Part shown: piece by piece, positions 15,919-24,641 of the stretch | Position numbering within the stretch: the first letter of the stretch is position 1 | How the letters are laid out: the number at the start of each line of letters is the position of its first letter | Assembly (NCBI RefSeq): GCF_006861825.1 | Contig: NZ_VDGI01000001.1 | Coordinates: forward strand, 140,172-204,171 | Source of the DNA: Psychrobacillus vulpis | Lineage (GTDB): Bacteria > Bacillota > Bacilli > Bacillales_A > Planococcaceae | DNA: 64,000 nucleotides | Direction: 5' to 3' | Position numbers and translations under genes: made by a program | Notes under the pieces: model-generated | What the model was told of the DNA's origin: nothing | What the model saw: the letters and a program-made list of their open reading frames with translations, nothing else | Databases searched by the model: none

Positions 15919-16443
15919 TTATACAATTGGAACTGTTTCGAGAAAAACTTTCACTTCTTTCGGATTTCTCAATATACAAATATCCACATTATCCGTTTCT
16001 CTTAAAATATCCAGTATACCTGGTCTTATATCCTTTGGAAAACGCCATACCCATTGTGCAAATTCCATGTCTATTTTTTCATTACAACCCTGGGCCATAT
16101 CTGGACGAGTTGTTCCTCTATGCACCCAAGCTCTTTTTAAAATCCGATACGTACAAAGCAATCTTGGAAAATCTAAGAAAATAATTAAATCTGCATACTT
16201 AGCTCTTAATGCTAATGTTGAGTTAAAATTACCGTCCATAATCCACTCATCTTCTATTAATTTTTGCTGTACTTTTTCCCGAAATGCTGGCTTTGGAGTG
16301 GGAACCCAACCTTCATTCCAAAAAAGGGCATCTAAATGTATAAGTGGCAATTTCCACTTTTCCGCAAGTTTTGTTGAAAAAGTAGACTTTCCTGCACCAC
16401 TAGACCCGATGATCAATACTCGTTTATGTCGAAGTTTCTCCAA
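15919..16443 (-). CDS. P-loop kinase of the AAA/topology-modulation (FlaR-like) family (174 aa)
   Basis: Walker A is GSSGAGKST (residues ~13-21), followed by LIHLDALFWNEGW. This is the pattern of small adenylate-kinase-like proteins annotated as DNA topology modulation (FlaR) proteins. Further conserved features are the WIMDGNF block and LIIFLDFPR as Walker B. It is a cytoplasmic nucleotide-binding protein of unknown substrate. It is first in the operon with the CoA-transferase, 38 bp apart. Confidence 0.82.
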   Translation of the reverse strand: MEKLRHKRVLIIGSSGAGKSTFSTKLAEKWKLPLIHLDALFWNEGWVPTPKPAFREKVQQKLIEDEWIMDGNFNSTLALRAKYADLIIFLDFPRLLCTYRILKRAWVHRGTTRPDMAQGCNEKIDMEFAQWVWRFPKDIRPGILDILRETDNVDICILRNPKEVKVFLETVPIV

Positions 16444-16499
16444 ACAACTACACCCCCTGCACTATCACTTCATTCTACTATGTTTTGTCCACCAAACAA

Positions 16500-16540
16500 A
16501 ACAAAAACCTGTTCCCTTTATTATAGGAAACAGGCTTTGC
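16500..16540 (-). terminator. Terminator of niaP
   Basis: On the minus strand AAGCCTGTTTCC / GGGAACAGGTTTTT closes the transporter gene. Confidence 0.75.
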
Positions 16541-16541
16541 T

Positions 16542-17753
16542 CTATTCTAATTCGACTTGCTTTGTCTCGGTGCCAAGGAATAAAACTGCTAACACTCCAA
16601 TGACGATAGCAATACAGAATATACCGAATATCCATCCGATTTCATACCCTGCTGTAACAAGAGAACCAACTAATAACGGTCCTAAAATACCTCCAATACG
16701 ACCTACTGATGCAGACATACCAGACCCTGTTGCTCGAATAACTGTTGGATATTGTTCTGGTGAATAAGCATATAAAGCTCCCCAAGCTCCCAAGTTAAAG
16801 AATGAAAGTAACATACCAGAAATGATTAATACAGAAGTTGTTTCTGCAGTACCGAAAACAAATGCGCTACCAGCAGTACCAAGTAAATAGGTTACTAACA
16901 CAAATTTTCTTCCAACTTTCTCAATTAGCCATGCTGCTGAGAAGTACCCTGGCAATTGCGCAAGAGTCATGATTAGTACATACTCAAAACTCTTAATCAA
17001 ACTAAACCCTTTCATCACCATAACACTTGGCAACCATAAAAACATTCCATAGTATGAAAATACGACTGTAAACCAAACTATCCAAAGCATCAGTGTTCTT
17101 TTGGCGTATTTTTTTGACCATACTTCCTTCATATTTTGGATAATGGATCTTTGCTCTTCTTTCTTCTCCGTAAATCGTGGAGAATCCGGTAGTTTTATAC
17201 GTAAATAAATTGCGTAAAATGCTGGTAATGCCGTAATAAGAAGTGCAATTCTCCAGCCGTAATCTGGAATGATAAAGTAAGCAATAAGCGCTGAAATTAG
17301 CCAACCTGCCGCCCAGAAGCTTTCTAGTAATACGACAACTCGTCCACGTTCTTTCGCCTCAACACTTTCAGATACTAGTGTAGAAGCAACTGGTAGCTCT
17401 CCCCCAAGTCCCATACCTACAAAAAATCGTAAAAGCATGAAAACTGCTAAAGTGGAAGTAAACGCTGATAATCCACTTGCAATGGAGAACAATAATAATG
17501 TGATCATAAAGATTTTTTTACGTCCTACTTTATCTGCAAAAACACCGAAAACTAATGCTCCTACTGCCATACCAATAGAGTTCACGCTTCCAATCCAACC
17601 CATTTCGGTTGGTGATAGACTCCACTCAGCTGCAAGAGCAGCAATAACGAATGATAAAATCCCTACATCCATTGCATCGAACATCCATGCAAGGCCCGCA
17701 ATACCTAGCAATTTGTTTTTAGATAAAGGTTTTTGATTTTTATATTTACTCAT
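16542..17753 (-). CDS. niaP: NiaP-type niacin MFS transporter (403 aa)
   Basis: A twelve-helix major facilitator with AGLAWMFDAMDVGILSF in helix 1, the MFS loop motif GVFADKVGRKK, and MGLGGELPVASTLVSE in helix 4. These segments closely resemble B. subtilis NiaP/YceI, which imports nicotinate and nicotinamide across the cytoplasmic membrane. It ends with the conserved ETKQVELE. A perfect 12-bp palindrome TTACACGTGTAA (17769-17780) sits in the 5' untranslated region and may be an operator. I cannot assign it to NiaR with certainty. It is a single-gene unit. Confidence 0.88.
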   Translation of the reverse strand: MSKYKNQKPLSKNKLLGIAGLAWMFDAMDVGILSFVIAALAAEWSLSPTEMGWIGSVNSIGMAVGALVFGVFADKVGRKKIFMITLLLFSIASGLSAFTSTLAVFMLLRFFVGMGLGGELPVASTLVSESVEAKERGRVVVLLESFWAAGWLISALIAYFIIPDYGWRIALLITALPAFYAIYLRIKLPDSPRFTEKKEEQRSIIQNMKEVWSKKYAKRTLMLWIVWFTVVFSYYGMFLWLPSVMVMKGFSLIKSFEYVLIMTLAQLPGYFSAAWLIEKVGRKFVLVTYLLGTAGSAFVFGTAETTSVLIISGMLLSFFNLGAWGALYAYSPEQYPTVIRATGSGMSASVGRIGGILGPLLVGSLVTAGYEIGWIFGIFCIAIVIGVLAVLFLGTETKQVELE

Positions 17754-17768
17754 GTTTTACCCCTGTCT

Positions 17769-17780
17769 TTACACGTGTAA
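17769..17780. promoter_or_regulatory. Palindrome TTACACGTGTAA upstream of niaP
   Basis: A perfect 12-bp palindrome ends 16 bp upstream of the niaP start codon. It is a candidate repressor site, regulator not identified. Confidence 0.4.
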
Positions 17781-17927
17781 TGTTTTTTCTTTACATGATT
17801 AGTATACGCATTGAATAGTAAACTTACAATAGAAAATTATTCTTGTTTTTTAAGCTTTAGTAGAGTAGAATGTCCTTTATAGAAACACATATGTTTACAT
17901 AAGAAGAACAGAGGGGCGGATTACACC

Positions 17928-18986
17928 ATGGCATGGCAAGGTTTAATTGAACAATACAAAGAATTTTTACCTGTAACAGATAAAACACCTAAATTATCAC
18001 TACTCGAGGGAAATACGCCTCTTATTAAACTAGAAAACTTGTCCGAAGAATTAGGAATTGAATTATTCGTAAAAGTAGAAGGTGCAAATCCAACTGGTTC
18101 ATTTAAAGATAGAGGAATGGTTTTTGCTGTGGCAAAAGCAAAAGAAGAAGGAAGCAAAGCAGTTATTTGTGCTTCTACAGGAAATACTTCTGCAGCTGCT
18201 GCGGCTTATGCAGCGCGTGCTGGGATGAAAGCCATCATCGTTATTCCAGAAGGAAAAGTCGCTGCTGGAAAACTAGCACAAGCATATATGTATGGGGCAG
18301 AAGTAATTCAAATCGAAGGAAACTTTGACAATGCACTTGAAATGGTACGTTCCATTAGTGAAACTTCACCTGTTACTCTAGTAAACTCTGTAAATCCATA
18401 TCGTATTGAAGGACAAAAAACGGCTTCTTTTGAAATTTGTGACGTACTAGGGGAAGCACCAGATATTTTAGCAATTCCAGTAGGTAACGCAGGAAATATT
18501 ACTGCTTACTGGAAGGGCTTTAAAGAATATAATGATAAGAAACAAACTGGCCTTCCTCAAATTTTTGGATTCGAAGCAGAAGGTGCAGCAGCGATCGTAC
18601 AAGGGAAACCAATTGATAACCCAGAAACAATAGCTACAGCTATCCGAATAGGGAATCCAGCAAGCTGGGATAGTGCAGTTGCTGCAAGAGACGAGTCAAA
18701 CGGTGTCATTGAAGCTGTTTCAGACGATGAAATGATTCATACCTATCAGCTAATTGCTAGAAAAGAAGGTATTTTTGCTGAGCCAGCATCTTGTGCATCT
18801 ATCGCGGGAGTAATTCGTTCTGTGAAAGAAGGAAAAATTAAGTCTGGAAGTAAAGTCGTTGCTGTTTTAACTGGCAACGGTTTAAAAGATCCACAGACAG
18901 CAATGGACGTTAAAGTTGTTCCACCACATAATATTGAAAGTAATGCATCTGCACTAAATGCATTTATTGAGGAGGTGCTTGCATAA
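17928..18986 (+). CDS. thrC: Threonine synthase (352 aa)
   Basis: This PLP enzyme converts O-phosphohomoserine to threonine. The PLP lysine lies in [11 protein letters not shown] (residues ~56-66), with the phosphate-binding [19 protein letters not shown] segment and the C-terminal TGNGLKDP. Length equals that of B. subtilis ThrC. GAGGGGCGG precedes the ATG. Its TAA overlaps the thrB start by one base (TAATG), so the two are translated together. The usual upstream hom gene is not adjacent, and I see no T-box in the short leader. Confidence 0.96.
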   Translation: MAWQGLIEQYKEFLPVTDKTPKLSLLEGNTPLIKLENLSEELGIELFVKVEGANPTGSFKDRGMVFAVAKAKEEGSKAVICASTGNTSAAAAAYAARAGMKAIIVIPEGKVAAGKLAQAYMYGAEVIQIEGNFDNALEMVRSISETSPVTLVNSVNPYRIEGQKTASFEICDVLGEAPDILAIPVGNAGNITAYWKGFKEYNDKKQTGLPQIFGFEAEGAAAIVQGKPIDNPETIATAIRIGNPASWDSAVAARDESNGVIEAVSDDEMIHTYQLIARKEGIFAEPASCASIAGVIRSVKEGKIKSGSKVVAVLTGNGLKDPQTAMDVKVVPPHNIESNASALNAFIEEVLA

Positions 18987-19942
18987 TGGTATGGGCCATT
19001 TCGATACCTGCAAGTACAGCTAATTTAGGTCCTGGATTTGATTCGATCGGAATTGCTTTAGATAAGTACTTAGAAGTGGACGTGGAGATTGCTACTGAGT
19101 GGCAAATCGATAACTTATCCAATAATCTACCCGATGTACCAAATCCACAAGATCATTTAATTGTTCAAGCAGCACAAAAAACTGCACAAATGTACGGGAT
19201 GTCCTTACCCCCTTGCCATCTGGAAGTAAAAAGTGAAATTCCACTTGCTCGAGGAATGGGTAGTAGTGCATCTGCAATTGTTGCTGGTGTAGAGTTAGCG
19301 AACCAAGTGCTTAATCTTCAACTTACTTCACATGATAAGTTAAAAGTAGCAACCATTATGGAGGGACATCCCGATAACGCAGCTGCCTCTATATTCGGTG
19401 GTTTCACTATTTCTTCAGGTGGAGAAGATGGGGAAATTCATATTTTTCATACGTACCAGATTGACGCTTCTTTTGTTTTATTCATTCCAAACTTTGAATT
19501 GAAAACAGAAAAAGCTCGAAACGTTTTGCCCGAAAGTTATACACGTAAAGTGGCTGCACAAGCAAGCGCTACTTCCAATTTATTAATAGCTGCATTTTTA
19601 TCTCAATCATTCGAGCAAGCTGGAACGTACATGGAGCAAGATCTATTCCATGAACCTTATCGTTTAGACTTGATTCCTGAAAGTAGAGATATAAAAATAG
19701 CTGCAAAAAAAGCCGGAGCATTTGGTACTTGCATAAGCGGAGCTGGCCCTACGTTACTATCTCTTATACAAAAAGGAACTGAAGAAGTGTTTATTTCTAA
19801 TTTAAATGAACTCTTCCCAAATTTCGAACTAGTTCCAGTAAAAATGAATCGAACAGGAATTGTCGTTTCAAAAAAGAAAAACGCAAGCGACTTGATTAGC
19901 CCCGACGAGCAAATGTTCTTCCACAAAGAAGTCGTTCTTTGA
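18986..19942 (+). CDS. thrB: Homoserine kinase (318 aa)
   Basis: This GHMP-family kinase phosphorylates homoserine for ThrC. The motifs are IPASTANLGPGFDSIGIAL at the N-terminus, the ATP loop PLARGMGSSASAIVAGVELAN (residues ~88-108) and the C-terminal GTCISGAGPTLLSL. GAGGAGGTG lies just upstream inside thrC. It has a ~15-residue C-terminal extension compared with minimal family members. It is the last gene of the thrCB operon, closed by the hairpin at 20031-20076. Confidence 0.95.
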   Translation: MVWAISIPASTANLGPGFDSIGIALDKYLEVDVEIATEWQIDNLSNNLPDVPNPQDHLIVQAAQKTAQMYGMSLPPCHLEVKSEIPLARGMGSSASAIVAGVELANQVLNLQLTSHDKLKVATIMEGHPDNAAASIFGGFTISSGGEDGEIHIFHTYQIDASFVLFIPNFELKTEKARNVLPESYTRKVAAQASATSNLLIAAFLSQSFEQAGTYMEQDLFHEPYRLDLIPESRDIKIAAKKAGAFGTCISGAGPTLLSLIQKGTEEVFISNLNELFPNFELVPVKMNRTGIVVSKKKNASDLISPDEQMFFHKEVVL

Positions 19943-20030
19943 CTTCATTTGGGAAGGTTATTTGACCTCAAGGGGCCAGGCGCTGGAGCTGGATCGATAC
20001 TGCGTAAAACAATTTATACTTTTTTCAAAT

Positions 20031-20076
20031 AAAAAAGGCAGTGCAGTTCTCACTAATTGAGATCTGTACTGCCTTT
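20031..20076. terminator. Bidirectional terminator between thrB and zupT
   Basis: The long stem GGCAGTGCAG..CTCA / TGAG..CTGTACTGCC has A-rich and T-rich flanks and lies between convergent genes. Confidence 0.8.
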
Positions 20077-20078
20077 CT

Positions 20079-20888
20079 TTAAGATAATAATACTAAACTT
20101 AAAGCCATAACTAGCATTCCTGCTACAACGCCGTAAATAGATGAATGTGTCTCATCATACTTTTTAGCTGCCGGTAAAAGTTCATCTAATGAAATAAAGA
20201 CCATAATCCCTGCAACCGCTGCAAAGACAACTCCAAATACAACTCCATTTAAAAATGGCATTAATATTAAATAAGCAACAAAGGCACCGACCGGTTCTGC
20301 AAGTCCAGAAAGAAACGACAACTTAAATGCCTTTTTACGATTCCCAGTAGCGTAATAAATCGGGACTGCAACAGCAATTCCTTCTGGAATATTATGAATG
20401 GCAACTGCGATTGCAATCGCTATTCCTAAATTGGGATCCTGTAATGCTGATGCAAATGTAGCAATACCTTCTGGAAAGTTATGAATTCCGATTGCAAGTG
20501 CAGTGAAAACGCCCATCTTCATCAATTTTGTATATTCTTCATTACTAGGGGAGTTATCCATATCCTCAACACTCTTCACTTCATGTGGATTTCCAAGGGA
20601 AGGCAATAAACGATCCACTAGTGCTATAAAAATCATCCCACCGAAAAACCCAACAATTGTCATCCAATAGCCATTTCTCTCTCCTAGCTCTGCTACTAAT
20701 GAAACCTTTGCTTTCACAAATATTTCAACCAAAGATACATATATCATTACCCCTGCCGAAAATCCCAATGCGACAGATAGAAACTTAGTATTAGTTCTTG
20801 AAGTCAACAAAGATAGTAAACTTCCTATACCTGTTGCTAGACCTGCAAATAACGTAAGTAATAATGCAAAAACAACATTTCCATCCAT
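20079..20888 (-). CDS. zupT: ZIP-family zinc (divalent metal) transporter ZupT (269 aa)
   Basis: A polytopic membrane importer for Zn2+ and related metals. The metal-binding helices are explicit: AIGIHNFPEGIATF (helix IV) and AVAIHNIPEGIAVA (helix V), both with the HNxPEG motif of ZupT. There are eight predicted helices and a variable loop around residues 105-125. Length matches ZupT. No Zur site could be recognised. It is monocistronic. Confidence 0.93.
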   Translation of the reverse strand: MDGNVVFALLLTLFAGLATGIGSLLSLLTSRTNTKFLSVALGFSAGVMIYVSLVEIFVKAKVSLVAELGERNGYWMTIVGFFGGMIFIALVDRLLPSLGNPHEVKSVEDMDNSPSNEEYTKLMKMGVFTALAIGIHNFPEGIATFASALQDPNLGIAIAIAVAIHNIPEGIAVAVPIYYATGNRKKAFKLSFLSGLAEPVGAFVAYLILMPFLNGVVFGVVFAAVAGIMVFISLDELLPAAKKYDETHSSIYGVVAGMLVMALSLVLLS

Positions 20889-20972
20889 TGGACCAACTTC
20901 TTTCTAATCATCAATAATAATTTATTTTACGCAATACGTTGCTTTTGTACAACTTTTTTTAATCAATGAAAA

Positions 20973-21623
20973 TTAAAGTTTAAATACGTTTAAATAGTTT
21001 CCAATCTTGGACCAATCCTCATTTAGAAAATCCCGATTGGAAGGACGATAGAAGACAGCAGCTGGGTGAAACGTTGGAATAATAATATATTTTTCGTCAG
21101 ACCATATATACTCATTCTCTTTGAGTGACGCTAAATGCCTTACCCTTGTATTGAGCACTTGCCCATGCAAATTAGAAACTTTTGCATCTTTACCGAGTAA
21201 ACGCTGTAGTCCTACGTTTCCTAATGTAACGATGACCATTGGAGAGATATTTTTTAGTTCGTAATCAAGTAATGGAGCATGCGCATTTATTTCATGCGTC
21301 GTAGGAGCTCGGTTATATTTTCTTTTAGTCGTTTCACCATTTCTTGTTTTTTTCTCTTTCCACACATATGGTCGACTTCTAACCGCGCTCGTCATATAAA
21401 CGTCATCTCTAGAAAGCCCAATACTTGCAAGTGATTTTGCTAATTCGTCCCCCGCTCGACCAATGAAGGGTACACCTTGCACACTTTCTTTTTCTCCAGG
21501 CGCCTCTCCAATAAGCATGATGATTGGATTTTTCTTGCCTTTCCCTTTAACGAAGCCTTCTACTGGATGCCCTTCTATTCTCTTCATTCCAAGTACTACT
21601 AAATCTTCAGGTAGTTCGAACAT
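20973..21623 (-). CDS. Uracil-DNA glycosylase superfamily protein lacking the iron-sulfur cysteines (216 aa)
   Basis: A DNA-repair glycosylase of the UDG superfamily: the water-activating motif is GEAPGEKE (residues ~39-46) and the DNA-intercalation motif is HPAAVF (~190). Family 4 enzymes carry four cysteines binding [4Fe-4S]; this protein has no cysteine at all. The usual KCRPP-type segment reads TSAVRSRP. It probably removes uracil from DNA, but structural stability must come from elsewhere. It is a single gene next to a repeat-rich gap. Confidence 0.82.
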   Translation of the reverse strand: MFELPEDLVVLGMKRIEGHPVEGFVKGKGKKNPIIMLIGEAPGEKESVQGVPFIGRAGDELAKSLASIGLSRDDVYMTSAVRSRPYVWKEKKTRNGETTKRKYNRAPTTHEINAHAPLLDYELKNISPMVIVTLGNVGLQRLLGKDAKVSNLHGQVLNTRVRHLASLKENEYIWSDEKYIIIPTFHPAAVFYRPSNRDFLNEDWSKIGNYLNVFKL

Positions 21624-21802
21624 AGCTTTTACTCCTTTATGGCGTATTTACATTCACATTTGATTTTAGAAAATCTAGTTACAGAAAATATTTTTAGAGG
21701 ATAAAGGTTAAGAAAAGCGCAGAGCGCCCTTTTACATCTTGTCTTCATCGTTTCTAGCATGCTTAGGACAGCATGTCGGTCATCTTATTACCGGATAAGT
21801 TT

Positions 21803-21846
21803 AAGAGGGACGGGAAGTGGCAAGCCAACTTCCCGTCCCTCTTTTT
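21803..21846 (+). terminator. Strong orphan hairpin with T tract
   Basis: A 15-bp GC-rich stem (AGAGGGACGGGAAGT / ACTTCCCGTCCCTCT) followed by TTTTT looks like a Rho-independent terminator, but no plus-strand gene precedes it. An upstream short RNA is possible. Confidence 0.65.
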
Positions 21847-21949
21847 AGGTAATCCTATGGCTGTCGTTTATCCATCGCCCGCTTGAAACGGTTGGAGTCA
21901 GATGACTTTTGCTTTAGGTTAATGAAAGAATACTATCAACCTGGAGAGC

Positions 21950-22275
21950 GGCGCCCGAAGATTATGAGACTCCTACGGGAAAGCGAGACAGACGAGACCA
22001 CACTGAGCGAAGCGAAGGCACTGAAAAAGTCCCTATAATTCGACTTTGCCAGATGGGGTTGTCCAATATTCCAATTAATAAGAAAATCGTTGAAATGGCT
22101 CCCTTTCCGCGGGCGCTGCCTCAGCCTCCTCGCTTCGCTCCGGGGTCTTCGACTAACGCTATTCCCGCAGGAGTGTCGCCTTTTTCAACAATTTTCTAGA
22201 AATAAAAAAGTTTTTCAGTTCCCTTGAGCGAAGCGAAGGAGGAGGCTCGTCGCTCGCCCGCGGAAAGCGAATGCC
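21950..22275. repeat. Nested repeat: element inserted inside a split GC-rich element
   Basis: A minus-oriented GC-rich element is split into 21950-22018 and 22225-22275, with the 15-bp direct repeat TGAGCGAAGCGAAGG on each side (22004-22018; 22225-22239). The insert begins CACTGAAAAAG (22019), ends TTTTTCAGT (22211-22219) and contains a complete plus-oriented GC-rich element (22080-22198). Confidence 0.7.
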
Positions 22276-22453
22276 AAACCGCTAAATTCTCGTAGCGCTA
22301 TTTGATAAATAATTATTGTAATGACACTCTTTCAGCGCCATTACAAGTCTTTACTAATCCTAGTAAAATTACTATAAACACGGGGTTCAAAGTACTTCAA
22401 TTTTATATACTTTCTTATCTTTTAAAAAATCCTATCCATTAAAGGAAAGGATT

Positions 22454-23065
22454 TTAATATTTCTTCTTTATAAGCCTTTTTGCTCGATATTCATACAATA
22501 ATGCAATTAGGACAAACCATGTATACCCTGCCATCCATCCTGCCAAAACATCCGAAGCATAATGACGTGAACCCGCAATACGAGATAAACCAATCATCAT
22601 CGCTAGGAGCACAGCCCCTATCCAAATGGATATTCGCACCATTTTGTTCGACTGATGCTCTGTTAGAAAATAAGCAATTGTAAATACATATAACAGCCCA
22701 ACCATAGCATGCCCAGATGGAAAACTAAAACTTTCTAATTGATTTGGAATATTAGGTCGCTCTCTTTGTACCCAGTTTTTTAATAATTTATTAATAACAT
22801 TCCCTACTCCTACTGTGAACAGTACAAAAAGCATCCCCCGGTAATTTTTCGTACGAATCCACATAATTGCTAATAATAGGAGGACGACAACCATAATAAA
22901 TGCTGTTTCACCTAAATGATGAAAAGCTGTAACGAAAGAATTACCACCTAATAGTTCTGCCATTTTACGATCGAGTTGTACTATTTCATCTTGAGTAAAC
23001 GATACGAACAATGCTGCGAATCCTAGCAGCGAAACGAGTCCAAGTGGATAAAACCATTTCTTCAT
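22454..23065 (-). CDS. PAP2-family phosphatase (203 aa)
   Basis: An integral-membrane type 2 phosphatidic acid phosphatase. The three phosphatase motifs are KNWVQRERP (~115), PSGH (~131-134) and SRIAGSRHYASDVLAGW (~170-186). There are about six transmembrane helices. Likely substrates are phosphatidylglycerophosphate, undecaprenyl pyrophosphate or related lipids; the sequence does not say which. Upstream (90-204 bp from the start) lies the 21-bp phased TTGATCGATT array. Confidence 0.87.
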   Translation of the reverse strand: MKKWFYPLGLVSLLGFAALFVSFTQDEIVQLDRKMAELLGGNSFVTAFHHLGETAFIMVVVLLLLAIMWIRTKNYRGMLFVLFTVGVGNVINKLLKNWVQRERPNIPNQLESFSFPSGHAMVGLLYVFTIAYFLTEHQSNKMVRISIWIGAVLLAMMIGLSRIAGSRHYASDVLAGWMAGYTWFVLIALLYEYRAKRLIKKKY

Positions 23066-23154
23066 CGTATCCCTCCCCTTCTATTTCTATCTATTACAAA
23101 AAGTATAAGCTAGTTTATGAATTAAATACAATCAAAATGGAATCCTTTATCCGA

Positions 23155-23269
23155 TTGCGCGATTCTGAATGGAGATTGATCGATTACTGTGAGTGATTGA
23201 TCGATTTTGTGTGAAGATTGATCGATTATTTAACCAGATTGATCGATTTTCATATGTAATTGATCGATT
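23155..23269 (+). repeat. 21-bp phased array of TTGATCGATT (5 perfect + 1 degenerate)
   Basis: TTGATCGATT begins at 23176, 23197, 23218, 23239 and 23260. TTGCGCGATT is in phase at 23155. The period is exactly 21 bp and the 11-bp spacers are unrelated. The array sits between the PAP2 gene and the terminator of the siderophore operon. Confidence 0.9.
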
Positions 23270-23280
23270 GTGCCCAATTA

Positions 23281-23310
23281 AAAAAATCCACGAGGATATT
23301 CCTCGTGGAT
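23281..23310 (-). terminator. Terminator of the siderophore operon
   Basis: On the minus strand ATCCACGAGGA / TCCTCGTGGAT is followed by TTTTTT. Confidence 0.85.
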
Positions 23311-23315
23311 CTAAA

Positions 23316-23624
23316 TTATTTACTCACTTTTACTTCATATACATTTTGACTGGATTCAATGATATGATCTGGTTTTGGCTTGCCAGCATTCGCTTTGTGA
23401 CCAGCAATATGCTCGGGGCTCTTCTCCCAGTTTTTCCAGTCTTCTTCAGAAGTCCAACGCACTACGACAAGAACCTCTTCTTCACCGCGGCGAACTTTTT
23501 TCACTAGAACTTCTAATTGTTCAAAGCCAGGTTGCTTTTCAATTAGTCCTTCTCCTTGAAAACGTTCCACAACAGTTGAGGAAAATCCTTCTTTTACGAC
23601 CATACGTTTAATTTGATAGAACAT
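23316..23624 (-). CDS. Heme-degrading monooxygenase-like protein (ABM domain, 102 aa)
   Basis: A small antibiotic-biosynthesis-monooxygenase/IsdG-type ferredoxin-like fold protein: an FQGEGLIEKQPGFEQLEVL block, VVVRWTSEEDWKNWEKSPEH, and a conserved HIAGHK near residue 75. IsdG/HmoA proteins open heme and release iron. The gene starts one base after the stop of the siderophore-binding protein and is translationally coupled to it. That supports a role in iron acquisition. A heme substrate is inferred, not shown. Confidence 0.82.
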   Translation of the reverse strand: MFYQIKRMVVKEGFSSTVVERFQGEGLIEKQPGFEQLEVLVKKVRRGEEEVLVVVRWTSEEDWKNWEKSPEHIAGHKANAGKPKPDHIIESSQNVYEVKVSK

Positions 23625-23625
23625 A

Positions 23626-24621
23626 TTATTTCACTGCCTCTAATACTGCATCCAGTTTTGCCTTCTCAGATTCAATACCTCCACCTGATAAGTACCAAGC
23701 TTCTGGATCTAAATAAAATACTTTACCATTTTTTACAGCATTTGTTTTACTAACGATTTCGTTTTCAATTGCCGCTTTTGTACCAGATTCTCCTTCAGAC
23801 GCTACTGCATCGCGATCTACAACGAACAGCATATCAGGGTTTTTCTCAAGTACGTATTCAAATGAAACGTTTTGTCCATGTGTAGATACTTCTAAGTTCT
23901 CATCAACTGGTTTAATACCATATACATCATGGATTACACCGAAACGTGAACCTGGACCGTAAGCACTTAATTCGCCTTCAGATGCAAGCACAACTAACGC
24001 TTTTTCATCTATGTCTGCAGTTTTCGTTTTGATTTCTTCAATTTTTGTATCAATTTCTTCTAAAGCTGCAGCAGCCTTATCTTCTTTACCGAAAATTTTA
24101 CCAGCTAATTCTGTGTTAGATTTGAAAGAATTTACATAGTCATTTGTGTCTAATCCAACATAAACAGTCGGAGCAATTTTACTTAATTCTTCATAAGCAT
24201 CTGCTTGACGTCCAGAGATGAAAATTACATCTGGTTTCATCGCATGAATTGCTTCGAAATCAGGTTCTTTTAATGCACCAGCATTTTTATAAGAAGCTTC
24301 ATCCGCATATTTGCTTAAATATTTTGGCAAACTTTTTTGAGAAACCGCAGCTACATCCACACCAAGTGCATCTAATGTATCTAGGAAACCATAGTCAAAT
24401 ACGACAACTGTTTCCGGCTGAGCATCAAGTGTTACTTCAGCGTATCCCTCTGGTTGTGCAATTGTTAATGGGTAAACAGATGCCTCTTCTTTTACTTCTT
24501 CCTTAGAATCTTTGCTTCCAGTTGATTTATCTTCTGTCGTTTTTTCATCCTTAGTACCACATGCAGCTAGCATTAATACAAGCACAGCAAAAATTACAGA
24601 TAAAAATTTCCAGTTCTTCAT
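23626..24621 (-). CDS. yclQ: Siderophore-binding lipoprotein, YclQ/FpbQ-like (331 aa)
   Basis: This is the extracellular solute-binding component of an iron-siderophore ABC importer. A signal peptide ends in the lipobox LAAC (Cys ~21), followed by a D/E/K-rich linker and a helical-backbone-type (cluster A-II, FhuD/BtuF-like) domain with VVVFDYGFLDTLDALG and DVIFISGRQADAYEEL. The neighbouring genes are in the same order as B. subtilis yclNOPQ (petrobactin uptake); petrobactin specificity is inferred from synteny. Confidence 0.9.
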   Translation of the reverse strand: MKNWKFLSVIFAVLVLMLAACGTKDEKTTEDKSTGSKDSKEEVKEEASVYPLTIAQPEGYAEVTLDAQPETVVVFDYGFLDTLDALGVDVAAVSQKSLPKYLSKYADEASYKNAGALKEPDFEAIHAMKPDVIFISGRQADAYEELSKIAPTVYVGLDTNDYVNSFKSNTELAGKIFGKEDKAAAALEEIDTKIEEIKTKTADIDEKALVVLASEGELSAYGPGSRFGVIHDVYGIKPVDENLEVSTHGQNVSFEYVLEKNPDMLFVVDRDAVASEGESGTKAAIENEIVSKTNAVKNGKVFYLDPEAWYLSGGGIESEKAKLDAVLEAVK

Positions 24622-24641
24622 TTATAAACTACTCCCTTTTC

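Larger units (their letters stand above)
21624..22453. other. Gene-free region with orphan hairpin and nested repeats
   Basis: These ~830 bp show no credible gene. They contain a strong isolated hairpin at 21803-21846 and then nested GC-rich elements from about 21950 to 22275. The last ~170 bp before the PAP2 gene are AT-rich and unremarkable. Confidence 0.7.

Noticed and set aside
20973-21623. Type of uracil-DNA glycosylase stated as family 4
   Set aside because: The iron-sulfur cysteines are absent, so I left the family open.
23155-23269. CRISPR-like array
   Set aside because: The repeats are only 10 bp and spacers 11 bp, with a fixed 21-bp period. CRISPR repeats and spacers are 25-40 bp, and no cas gene is nearby.
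23193-23507. 104-codon plus-strand frame with repeated IDR motifs
   Set aside because: The repeats come from the 21-bp (7-codon) period of the phased array. It then runs antisense through the heme monooxygenase-like gene.
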